Shown: piece after piece, positions 1-5,545 of the stretch
Layout: every line of letters starts with the position of its first letter
Numbering within the stretch: position 1 is the stretch's first letter
DNA from: Bacillota bacterium
GTDB taxonomy: Bacteria > Bacillota > Clostridia > Lachnospirales > Lachnospiraceae
Length of the DNA stretch: 5,545 nucleotides
NCBI GenBank assembly: GCA_023415655.1
Contig: JAEZKD010000143.1
Location: 1 to 5,545 of the forward strand
Direction of reading: 5' to 3'
Notes under the pieces: generated by a model
Seen by the model: the letters and a program-made list of their open reading frames with translations, nothing else
Told to the model about the DNA's origin: nothing
Databases searched by the model: none
Translations under genes and position numbers: made by a program

Positions 1-1320
1 GTGGTCGTTGGAAGTGGTCCAGCTGGATTGTTCTGTGCTTATCAGCTTGCAGTGAATGGTTATCGTCCAATTCTGATTGAACGTGGAGCACCCGTCGAAG
101 AACGAATTAAGGATGTGGATGAATTCTGGGAGACCAATCAGTTAAAGCCTGAATCCAATGTCCAGTTTGGGGAAGGTGGAGCTGGTACATTTTCAGATGG
201 AAAGCTGAATACCATGGTTAAGGATACGTATGGACGTATTCGTAAAGTGTTAGAGATTTTGGTTGAGCATGGCGCCAACGAAGAAATCCTATATGTGAAT
301 AAGCCACACATTGGAACAGATCATTTACGTGAGGTAGTAAAAAACATTCGCGAGGATATCCTTGCACATGGTGGCGAAGTATGGTTTCATACCAAGCTAG
401 TTGACCTAGAGGTTGAACAAGGAATGTTATCTAAGATTCATCTACTTGATCTAATTAACAATCAGACAAGAGAGATGGATTGTTCACATCTGATCCTAGC
501 CATTGGACATAGTGCGAGAGATACGTTTGAGATGCTTTATGAAAAGAAAATTCCAATGGAACGGAAACCATTTGCCGTTGGAGTACGTATGGAGCATAAA
601 CAAGAGTTAATTAGTCAGAATCAGTATGGAGATGCCTGTTCTTGTCTACCTGCAGCTGATTATAAAGTGACGTATCAAGCAAGCAATGGTCGTTCGGTGT
701 ATTCCTTTTGTATGTGTCCAGGGGGGTACGTGGTGAATGCGTCTTCTGAGGAAGGAAAGCTTGTTGTGAATGGAATGAGTTATAGCGATCGTGCGGGTGA
801 GAATGCGAATAGTGCAATTATCGTATCGGTTGGGGAGAAGGATTTCTTAGGAATTCCAGAAGCAAAGGATCATCCGTTAGCTGGAATGTACTTTCAACGC
901 TATTATGAAGCTTTGGCGTATCAGACAGCGAATGGAAAAGTTCCAGTTCAGCTATTCAAAGACTTGTTAACCAAGACTAAGAGTGATACAATAGGTCATA
1001 TTAAGCCAAACTTAAAAGGAAGTTATGAATTAGCGAATCTATATGATTGTCTTCCAGAAGAAATCTGCGATACGATTGCAGAAGGAGTTTTGGCATTCGA
1101 TAAGATGATTCCAGGGTTTGCAGATGGAGAAGCGATTCTATCTGGAGTAGAGATGAGAACCTCGTCCCCGATACGAATCAATCGAGATGAACATCTGGAA
1201 AGTGAAATCAAAGGGATCTATCCATGTGGGGAAGGAGCAGGTTATGCTGGTGGGATTACTTCCGCTGCAGTGGATGGATTAAAGGCTTTTGAAGCTTTGG
1301 CGGCAAACTACCGCCCATAA
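1..1320 (+). CDS. FAD-dependent dehydrogenase of the COG2509 type, 5'-truncated by the window edge
   Basis: This is a flavoprotein oxidoreductase of unknown substrate, predicted to be cytosolic. The visible part is 439 residues. It opens inside the FAD-binding Rossmann strand: the GxGxxG motif (GSGPAG) is at residues 4-9, with the acidic end of the second strand (LIERG) following at about residue 25. The family signature VQFGEGGAGTFSDGK is at 54-68, and a second FAD-contacting block, YPCGEGAGYAGG, is at 407-418 near the C-terminus. The GTG at base 1 is probably not the true start, because the family has at least a few residues, and in clostridia often a longer extension, before the glycine motif. 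The stop is TAA at 1318-1320, 23 bases before proB, so the two are probably co-transcribed. The FAD-binding assignment is secure; the reaction is not known, and a role in proline metabolism cannot be inferred from position alone. Confidence 0.9.
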   Translation: MVVGSGPAGLFCAYQLAVNGYRPILIERGAPVEERIKDVDEFWETNQLKPESNVQFGEGGAGTFSDGKLNTMVKDTYGRIRKVLEILVEHGANEEILYVNKPHIGTDHLREVVKNIREDILAHGGEVWFHTKLVDLEVEQGMLSKIHLLDLINNQTREMDCSHLILAIGHSARDTFEMLYEKKIPMERKPFAVGVRMEHKQELISQNQYGDACSCLPAADYKVTYQASNGRSVYSFCMCPGGYVVNASSEEGKLVVNGMSYSDRAGENANSAIIVSVGEKDFLGIPEAKDHPLAGMYFQRYYEALAYQTANGKVPVQLFKDLLTKTKSDTIGHIKPNLKGSYELANLYDCLPEEICDTIAEGVLAFDKMIPGFADGEAILSGVEMRTSSPIRINRDEHLESEIKGIYPCGEGAGYAGGITSAAVDGLKAFEALAANYRP

Positions 1321-1343
1321 CACGACAAAGGGGAATAACGGAT

Positions 1344-2222
1344 ATGTTAAGAACTACGCTTAAGGACAAAAAAAGAATTGTAATTAAGATTGGTTCATCT
1401 TCCTTAACACATGAGATGACCGAGGATTTGAATTTGACTAAGATGGAGAAGTTAGTTCGTTTGCTTACGGACTTATCCAATCAGGGGAAAGAAGTAGTGC
1501 TTGTTTCTTCAGGAGCGATTGCGGTTGGACGTAAATCTCTAGGATTGAAAGAAAAACCAAAGGAGTTATCCATCAAACAGGCTTGTGCCGCCGTTGGGCA
1601 AGCAAAGCTAATGATGGTGTATCAGAAATTATTTGCGGAATACAATCAGATGACTGCGCAAATCTTAATGACAAAGCATACAATGATCAACGAAATAAGC
1701 CGTAAGAATGCACGTAATACGTTCAATGAGCTATTAAAACTAGGTGTTATTCCAATTGTCAATGAAAATGATACAGTTTCCACCGATGAAATTGTACCTC
1801 TTGGATTCGGTGATAATGATACACTATCTGCGATTGTTGCGGCATTGATTCAAGCAGATTTATTGATTTTGTTATCTGATATTGATGGTTTGTATACGGA
1901 TGATCCGAAAAAGAATAAAGAAGCAACCTTCATTGATGTCGTAGAAGAAATCGATGAATCGATCTTAGCCATGGGAAAAGGGGCTGGTTCTACGCTTGGA
2001 ACTGGTGGAATGTCAACAAAGATATCAGCCGCTCGAATTGCAACAGACTCAGGAGCGGATATGGTCATCGCAAATGGTGAACATATCAGTACGATTCGCC
2101 ATATTATTGATGGTGATTCGGTTGGTACGTTATTCCGTGCTCATAAGAACAAAGATTTTAAACTAATGGATTATCTTGTAACGAACCAGTATCCATTGGA
2201 AACGGAACAAAGTAATAGTTAG
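1344..2222 (+). CDS. proB: glutamate 5-kinase (ProB), short form without PUA domain
   Basis: ProB phosphorylates L-glutamate with ATP to give gamma-glutamyl phosphate, the first step of proline synthesis; the product is passed to ProA, encoded downstream. The 292-residue protein is a single amino-acid-kinase domain. Visible motifs are the nucleotide-binding KIGSSSLT (15-22), the glutamate-site VSSGAIAVG (54-62), PIVNENDTVS (137-146), FGDND (155-159), LLSDIDGLYT (176-185) and the glycine-rich GTGGMSTK (219-226). E. coli ProB is 367 residues because of a C-terminal PUA domain. Here the chain stops about 30 residues after the kinase core with a polar tail, so PUA is absent; no leftover PUA sequence is visible, since the DUF896 gene starts 27 bases later. 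The start ATG follows an AAAGGGG element at 1327-1333, about 10 bases upstream. All catalytic motifs look intact. Confidence 0.97.
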   Translation: MLRTTLKDKKRIVIKIGSSSLTHEMTEDLNLTKMEKLVRLLTDLSNQGKEVVLVSSGAIAVGRKSLGLKEKPKELSIKQACAAVGQAKLMMVYQKLFAEYNQMTAQILMTKHTMINEISRKNARNTFNELLKLGVIPIVNENDTVSTDEIVPLGFGDNDTLSAIVAALIQADLLILLSDIDGLYTDDPKKNKEATFIDVVEEIDESILAMGKGAGSTLGTGGMSTKISAARIATDSGADMVIANGEHISTIRHIIDGDSVGTLFRAHKNKDFKLMDYLVTNQYPLETEQSNS

Positions 2223-2249
2223 AACCAAAAGAAATTAGGAGATTATTAG

Positions 2250-2465
2250 ATGGAAGATTCAAGAATTGCAAGAATCAATGAGTTATATCATAAATCACAG
2301 GCAGAAGGCTTGACAGAAGAGGAAAAAGCAGAACAAACTCGTCTTCGTCAAGAATATATCGCGGCAGTTCGTGCGAATATGAGAGGACAACTCAATAACA
2401 TTAGAATATTAGAAAAAGATGGATCCGTAACGGATCTTTCTGAAAAAGCAAAAAAGCTCAATTAA
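2250..2465 (+). CDS. DUF896 (YnzC-family) small protein
   Basis: This is a 71-residue charged, helix-rich cytosolic protein of the DUF896/UPF0291 family, whose best-known member is B. subtilis YnzC, encoded beside the SOS-induced division inhibitor yneA. Its molecular function is not established. The family pattern is clear: RIARINELYHKSQ at residues 5-17, then LTEEEKAEQ (21-29) and LRQEYIAAVRANMRGQLNNI (32-51), which predict a two-helix hairpin, followed by a short polar tail. There is no signal peptide or membrane segment. The start is well supported by AGGAG at 2237-2241, 8 bases before the ATG. It lies between proB and the cyclo-ligase gene, and its TAA directly abuts an ATG at 2466. Co-transcription with the pro genes is likely, but no SOS box was recognised, so SOS regulation as in B. 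subtilis is not supported here. Confidence 0.92.
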   Translation: MEDSRIARINELYHKSQAEGLTEEEKAEQTRLRQEYIAAVRANMRGQLNNIRILEKDGSVTDLSEKAKKLN

Positions 2466-2477
2466 ATGGATTTAGAG

Positions 2478-2483
2478 AAAGGA
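2478..2483 (+). promoter_or_regulatory. ribosome binding site deciding the cyclo-ligase start
   Basis: The purine run AAAGGA lies 6 bases before ATG 2490. The competing ATG 2466 is preceded by CTCAATTAA, with no Shine-Dalgarno-like sequence, and abuts the DUF896 stop codon. Translation from 2466 could only work by re-initiation of ribosomes finishing DUF896; initiation at 2490 needs no such coupling. Confidence 0.6.
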
Positions 2484-2489
2484 AAGGGT

Positions 2490-3062
2490 ATGGAGGAAAA
2501 GAAAGCGTTACGTAATCAAATATTGGATCAACGAAATACCCTTTCTGAGGAAGAGGTTGAAGTCTATAGTAGTCGTATATTAGACCGTCTCTTACGCTTA
2601 GAAGCTGTGATGACAGCTTCTGAAGTGTTTACATATGTATCGTTAGGAAGTGAAGTAGACACCTTTGGTTTGATTCTAAGTAGTTTATTATCAGGAAAAA
2701 AGGTATATTGCCCAAAGATAATAGAAAAAGGAATCATGAAATTCTATCGAATCACATCTCTGGAACAGTTAGTCCCCGGTAAATATGATATCCTCGAACC
2801 TGTCAGTGATGAGGAGGGAGTTATTTATGGAAATCATCAGGTTATGGTACTTCCAGGAGTGGCGTTTGATTCTAACTTAAATCGAATTGGCTATGGTGGT
2901 GGTTATTATGATCGTTATCTATCCATCTATGACAAGAGTGGTTGTAAAAAAATTGCTTTGGCATATGAGTTACAGATGGTAGAGTCACTACCAGTGGAAG
3001 AACATGATAAAAAAGTGGACCTGATTGTCACTGAGTCAGCAATTTATATGAATTCAAAATAG
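2490..3062 (+). CDS. fau: 5-formyltetrahydrofolate cyclo-ligase
   Basis: The enzyme (EC 6.3.3.2; Fau/YgfA in E. coli, YqgN in B. subtilis) uses ATP to convert 5-formyl-THF to 5,10-methenyl-THF, returning a stored or inhibitory folate to the one-carbon pool. With the start chosen here it has 190 residues, a normal family length. Motifs include the N-terminal basic stretch K4-K5-A-L-R8, LPGVAFD (121-127), the glycine-rich phosphate-binding signature GYGGGYYDR (134-142) and the C-terminal pattern VEEHDKKVDLIVTE. I prefer ATG 2490 over the upstream in-frame ATG at 2466. The latter has no Shine-Dalgarno sequence and would add eight residues (MDLEKGKG) before the usual family N-terminus, whereas 2490 has AAAGGA at 2478-2483, 6 bases upstream. 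It sits 11 bases before proA. Function is secure; the exact start is moderately so. Confidence 0.94.
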   Translation: MEEKKALRNQILDQRNTLSEEEVEVYSSRILDRLLRLEAVMTASEVFTYVSLGSEVDTFGLILSSLLSGKKVYCPKIIEKGIMKFYRITSLEQLVPGKYDILEPVSDEEGVIYGNHQVMVLPGVAFDSNLNRIGYGGGYYDRYLSIYDKSGCKKIALAYELQMVESLPVEEHDKKVDLIVTESAIYMNSK

Positions 3063-3073
3063 AAGGTGAGAAT

Positions 3074-4321
3074 ATGGAATATTTAGAATTGTTAGGTAGT
3101 CATGCAAAGAGTGCTGCAACTATTATGAATCGTCTTGGTCAAACAACAAAGAATCAAGCATTATCTGCGTGTGCAGATGCATTAGAAGCGAATTCAGAGG
3201 TAATCTTACAGGAGAATGCAAAAGATATTGAGAATGCGATTGCCAATCAGATGAAGGAATCGCTGGTGGATCGTCTTTCCTTAACGAAAGCACGCATCAA
3301 AGGAATGGCAGATGGCTTACGTTCAGTAGTTGCACTAAAGGACCCAATAGGAGAGCTAATCTCAAGTGAAATCCGTCCGAATGGACTTCAAATCATGAAC
3401 AAACGTGTGCCAATTGGAGTTATTGGTATCATCTATGAATCAAGACCAAATGTAACCGCAGATGCCTTTGGTTTATGCTTTAAGACCGGGAATGCAGTCA
3501 TTCTACGTGGTGGTTCAGATGCAATCCATTCCAATACTGCTATCGTGAAGGTTTTAAGGGATGCCTTAGAAACATTAGATATCACACCAGATGCCATTCA
3601 ACTGGTGGAAGATACTTCTCGTGAAACTGCGACTAAGCTGATGAAGATGAATGAATACATTGATCTATTAATTCCACGTGGAGGAGAAGGTTTAATTAAA
3701 ACCGTAGTACAAAACAGTACGATTCCAGTCATTGAGACAGGAACAGGTAACTGCCATGCGTATGTAGATGAATTTGCTGATTTTACGATGGCACTTGATA
3801 TTATCGAGAATGGAAAAACACAGCGTCTTGGTGTTTGTAATACACTAGAATCCTTAGTAATTCATCAAAAGGTGGCAGAGGAGTTTTTACCACTTGTGTA
3901 TGAACGTTTAACTGCAAAACAAATCGTATTTCGAGCAGATGAACGTGCTCGTGCCATTTGTCCAAACATGGAAGCAGCGACCGAAGAGGATTTTGGAAAA
4001 GAGTATCTCGATCGTCTCATCTCTGTCAAAGTGGTAGATTCGATTGAGGAAGCGATTGCTCATATCAATCATTATAGCACTGGACATAGCGAAACGATTC
4101 TTACAAAGGATTATGCCAATGCGATGAAATTCACATCAGAAGTGGATTCTGCAGCAGTTTATGTGAATGCTTCCACTCGCTATACCGATGGGGAAGAGTT
4201 TGGCTTTGGTGCTGAGATTGGTATTAGTACGCAAAAGCTTCATGCAAGAGGGCCAATGGGCTTGCTAGCATTGACAGCGAATAAGTATGTAATTTTTGGG
4301 GATGGTCAGATTCGACCATAG
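3074..4321 (+). CDS. proA: gamma-glutamyl phosphate reductase (ProA)
   Basis: ProA reduces gamma-glutamyl phosphate with NADPH to glutamate-5-semialdehyde, the second step of proline synthesis. The product cyclises to pyrroline-5-carboxylate for reduction by ProC, which is not in this window. The protein is 415 residues, full family length, with an aldehyde-dehydrogenase fold. Visible landmarks are RVPIGVIGIIYESRPNV ending at residue 127, ILRGGSDA, PRGGEG (201-206), the catalytic cysteine C255 in RLGVCNTLES, and the C-terminal GFGAEIGIS (377-385) followed by HARGPMGL. The start ATG is preceded by AAGGTGAG at 3063-3070. It is the last gene of the cluster, with an intrinsic terminator just after its TAG. 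ProB and ProA are thought to form a complex that channels the labile acyl phosphate, so co-expression fits, although two unrelated genes separate them here. Confidence 0.98.
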   Translation: MEYLELLGSHAKSAATIMNRLGQTTKNQALSACADALEANSEVILQENAKDIENAIANQMKESLVDRLSLTKARIKGMADGLRSVVALKDPIGELISSEIRPNGLQIMNKRVPIGVIGIIYESRPNVTADAFGLCFKTGNAVILRGGSDAIHSNTAIVKVLRDALETLDITPDAIQLVEDTSRETATKLMKMNEYIDLLIPRGGEGLIKTVVQNSTIPVIETGTGNCHAYVDEFADFTMALDIIENGKTQRLGVCNTLESLVIHQKVAEEFLPLVYERLTAKQIVFRADERARAICPNMEAATEEDFGKEYLDRLISVKVVDSIEEAIAHINHYSTGHSETILTKDYANAMKFTSEVDSAAVYVNASTRYTDGEEFGFGAEIGISTQKLHARGPMGLLALTANKYVIFGDGQIRP

Positions 4322-4325
4322 ATGG

Positions 4326-4362
4326 ATAGCTAGGTATGAGAAGATTGTACCTAGCTATTTTT
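4326..4362 (+). terminator. intrinsic terminator after proA
   Basis: A perfect 11-bp stem is formed by ATAGCTAGGTA (4326-4336) and TACCTAGCTAT (4348-4358), with an 11-base loop, followed directly by a T run (4358-4362). It begins four bases after the proA stop codon and should end the proB-proA transcript. It is the only strong rho-independent terminator I found in the window. Confidence 0.9.
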
Positions 4363-4414
4363 ATCTATTACCATACTTTTCAACACTAAATATACCACCT
4401 TTTTAATTTTCTTC

Positions 4415-4443
4415 TTGCAACTTATCATTCCTACATATAAAAT
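4415..4443 (+). promoter_or_regulatory. putative sigma-A promoter for the GNAT-MiaB gene
   Basis: A -35-like TTGCAA (4415-4420, 4 of 6 matches to TTGACA) and a -10-like TAAAAT (4438-4443, 5 of 6 to TATAAT) are separated by 17 bases. Transcription would start near 4450. The position, between a terminator and the next gene, supports it. In such AT-rich DNA a match of this quality can arise by chance, so confidence is moderate. Confidence 0.45.
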
Positions 4444-4547
4444 AGGTATTGTGTCTTTTGTATTCATATTTTGAAGCTCTGTTCATCCATAATCATGTGA
4501 TCAGAGAATAGGATCAAATTATTTCGACTTTAAAGGTTAAGTTAGAT

Positions 4548-4554
4548 AGAGAGG
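4548..4554 (+). promoter_or_regulatory. ribosome binding site of the GNAT-MiaB gene
   Basis: AGAGAGG lies 5 bases before ATG 4560. This strong site fixes the start at the beginning of the acetyltransferase domain, so the main translation product should begin with GNAT and read into MiaB. Confidence 0.8.
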
Positions 4555-4559
4555 TTGTT

Positions 4560-5545
4560 ATGAAATTAGAATTATTACGTCCGACACTTACGATGAAGGA
4601 TATGTATATGGATTATGCAGCAGAATGGGAATCAAAGCAAGCGACTATGGTACCATCTGTCAGCAATCTGCTTGGGCTAAGTTATGAAGAATGGTTAGAA
4701 GAACGTATGCGTGATGAAGAAGCGGATTACGTAAAAGTAAAGGGGTTAGTACCATCTGATTTATTCTTTTATGTAGATAGCGATACAAAGACGATTCTTG
4801 GTACTGTTTTAGTTCGTCATGAGTTAAATGAAGAATTATTAAATAAGGGTGGTCACATTGAATTCGGAATTCGTCCTTCAAAACGTAGCAAAGGCTTTGG
4901 AAAGAAATTGTTAGATGAAGCCTTAAAAATCGTGGATACCATTGGTATGAAGGAAGCAATCGTTACCTGTGATAAAAATAGTCCAGCATCCAAAAAAGTA
5001 ATCAAAGCAAATGGTGGTGTGCTTGAGAATGAGGTAATGGTAGAGGATACTATGATTCAAAGATATCGTATTCAAGTACTTCCAAGTACAGAGCCTGCAC
5101 GTCAGTATCACTTTATGGAACTGATGAAGGAAGAATTAAAGAAAGAAAGAGAAGCGCTTGGTCGTGATCTTACGTTCAATGTACAGACCTTTGGTTGTCA
5201 GATGAATGCAAAGGATTCCGAAAAGTTAGCTGGTGTTCTTGAAACCATCGGATATGTAGAAACAGATTCTGAGGATGCAGACTTTGTCATTTATAATACT
5301 TGTACGGTTCGTGAGAATGCGAATACAAGAGTGTATGGTCGTATTGGATACCTTGGCAATCTGAAAAAGAAACAACCACACAAGAGAATTGCGCTTTGTG
5401 GATGTATGATGCAAGAAGAACATGTGGTTGAAAAAATCAAGCAAAGTTATCATTTTGTAGATATTGTCTTTGGTACTCATAATATCTTCAAACTTGCAGA
5501 GTTAATGTATCAGAGACTTCATAGTAAAAAAATGATTATTGATAT
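4560..5545 (+). CDS. miaB: GNAT acetyltransferase fused in frame to MiaB tRNA methylthiotransferase, 3'-truncated
   Basis: One unbroken frame of 328 codons runs off the right edge. Residues 1 to about 171 form a GNAT acetyltransferase resembling the COG3981 group: GGHIEFGIRP leads into the acetyl-CoA pyrophosphate-binding loop R109-SKGFG-114, then VTCDKNSPASKKVIKANGG and a terminal IQRYRI (166-171). After a short linker the chain continues as MiaB, which adds a methylthio group at C2 of N6-isopentenyladenosine-37 in tRNAs reading UNN codons. Its UPF0004 domain shows all three auxiliary-cluster cysteines: C213 (TFGCQMN), C248 (YNTCTVRENAN) and C282 (LCGCMMQE). TFGCQMN points to MiaB rather than RimO or MtaB. 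The radical-SAM CxxxCxxC and TRAM parts must lie beyond 5545. The acetyltransferase substrate is unknown. Domain calls are firm; whether the fusion is a single functional protein is inference. Confidence 0.9.
   Translation, partial: MKLELLRPTLTMKDMYMDYAAEWESKQATMVPSVSNLLGLSYEEWLEERMRDEEADYVKVKGLVPSDLFFYVDSDTKTILGTVLVRHELNEELLNKGGHIEFGIRPSKRSKGFGKKLLDEALKIVDTIGMKEAIVTCDKNSPASKKVIKANGGVLENEVMVEDTMIQRYRIQVLPSTEPARQYHFMELMKEELKKEREALGRDLTFNVQTFGCQMNAKDSEKLAGVLETIGYVETDSEDADFVIYNTCTVRENANTRVYGRIGYLGNLKKKQPHKRIALCGCMMQEEHVVEKIKQSYHFVDIVFGTHNIFKLAELMYQRLHSKKMIID
5071..5089 (+). repeat. imperfect tandem repeat at the GNAT-MiaB junction
   Basis: TTCAAGTAC (5071-5079) is followed directly by TTCCAAGTAC (5080-5089), the same unit with one extra C. 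It encodes most of the linker (QVLPST) between the last GNAT residues (RYRI) and the MiaB N-terminal region (EPARQY). Because the copies differ by one base, gain or loss of the 10-base copy would change the reading frame, so this may mark how the join arose. Short repeats also occur by chance. Confidence 0.6.

Larger units (their letters stand above)
4363..4559 (+). other. AT-rich intergenic region and 5' leader of the fusion gene
   Basis: No open frame of convincing coding character is seen here. After the terminator the sequence is strongly AT-rich. It holds one plausible promoter (4415-4443), then about 110 bases of leader before the ATG at 4560. The leader has only weak inverted repeats: TGATC/GATCA at 4498-4502 and 4512-4516, and CTCTG/CAGAG at 4477-4481 and 4502-4506. 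No riboswitch or T-box signature was recognised. Confidence 0.6.

Noticed and set aside
611..1480. Minus-strand open frames opposite the FAD dehydrogenase and proB
   Set aside because: Their compositions are low-complexity or random and they are fully covered by well-supported + strand genes.
2422..2436. A 6-bp hairpin GATCCG/CGGATC with a 3-base loop, followed by TTTC
   Set aside because: It lies inside the DUF896 coding region, has a short stem and only a three-T run, and genes continue downstream, so it does not qualify as a terminator.
4498..4516. Inverted repeat TGATC-N9-GATCA in the leader, as a possible operator
   Set aside because: Only 5 bp per arm in AT-rich DNA, matching no operator that I recognise; likely chance.
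4560..5110. The GNAT-MiaB join as a simple sequencing frameshift
   Set aside because: Both domains are in the same frame with intact motifs and a short sensible linker; an indel error would need to remove a stop while keeping phase. A base substitution at 5073 or a missing block cannot be excluded from sequence alone.
4660..5111. Minus-strand open frames of 62-99 residues opposite the GNAT domain
   Set aside because: They have no family resemblance, and the opposite strand carries clear GNAT and MiaB sequence in the same interval; they are shadows.

Overview
The window looks like ordinary chromosomal DNA of a low-GC Firmicute, most likely a clostridium of the Lachnospiraceae type. This rests on AT-rich codon choice, strong GAGG/AGGAG-type ribosome binding sites, an ATG-starting 71-residue DUF896 (YnzC-like) gene found in Firmicutes, and the wording of the MiaB and FAD-dehydrogenase proteins, which resembles Lachnospiraceae versions as I remember them. 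All genes lie on the + strand. I see no mobile element, tRNA, rRNA or CRISPR array.

Positions 1-4321 read as one co-directional cluster with gaps of 23, 27, 0-24 and 11 bases. It starts with the 3' part of a COG2509-type FAD-dependent dehydrogenase, cut by the window edge. Then come proB (glutamate 5-kinase, without the PUA domain), a small DUF896 gene, a 5-formyltetrahydrofolate cyclo-ligase and proA (gamma-glutamyl phosphate reductase). ProB and ProA carry out the first two steps of proline synthesis from glutamate; the two genes between them have no known role in that pathway. A clear intrinsic terminator at 4326-4362 closes the cluster.

Positions 4363-4559 are an AT-rich intergenic region with a plausible sigma-A promoter and a leader of about 110 bases. 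The last gene starts at 4560 and runs off the right edge. It is the unusual item in the window: a complete GNAT-type acetyltransferase (about residues 1-171) runs, in one unbroken frame, into the N-terminal methylthiotransferase domain of MiaB, the radical-SAM tRNA 2-methylthio-N6-isopentenyladenosine synthase. No stop codon separates them. The junction sits on a short imperfect tandem repeat (5071-5089), and candidate internal ATG codons could also allow MiaB to be made alone.
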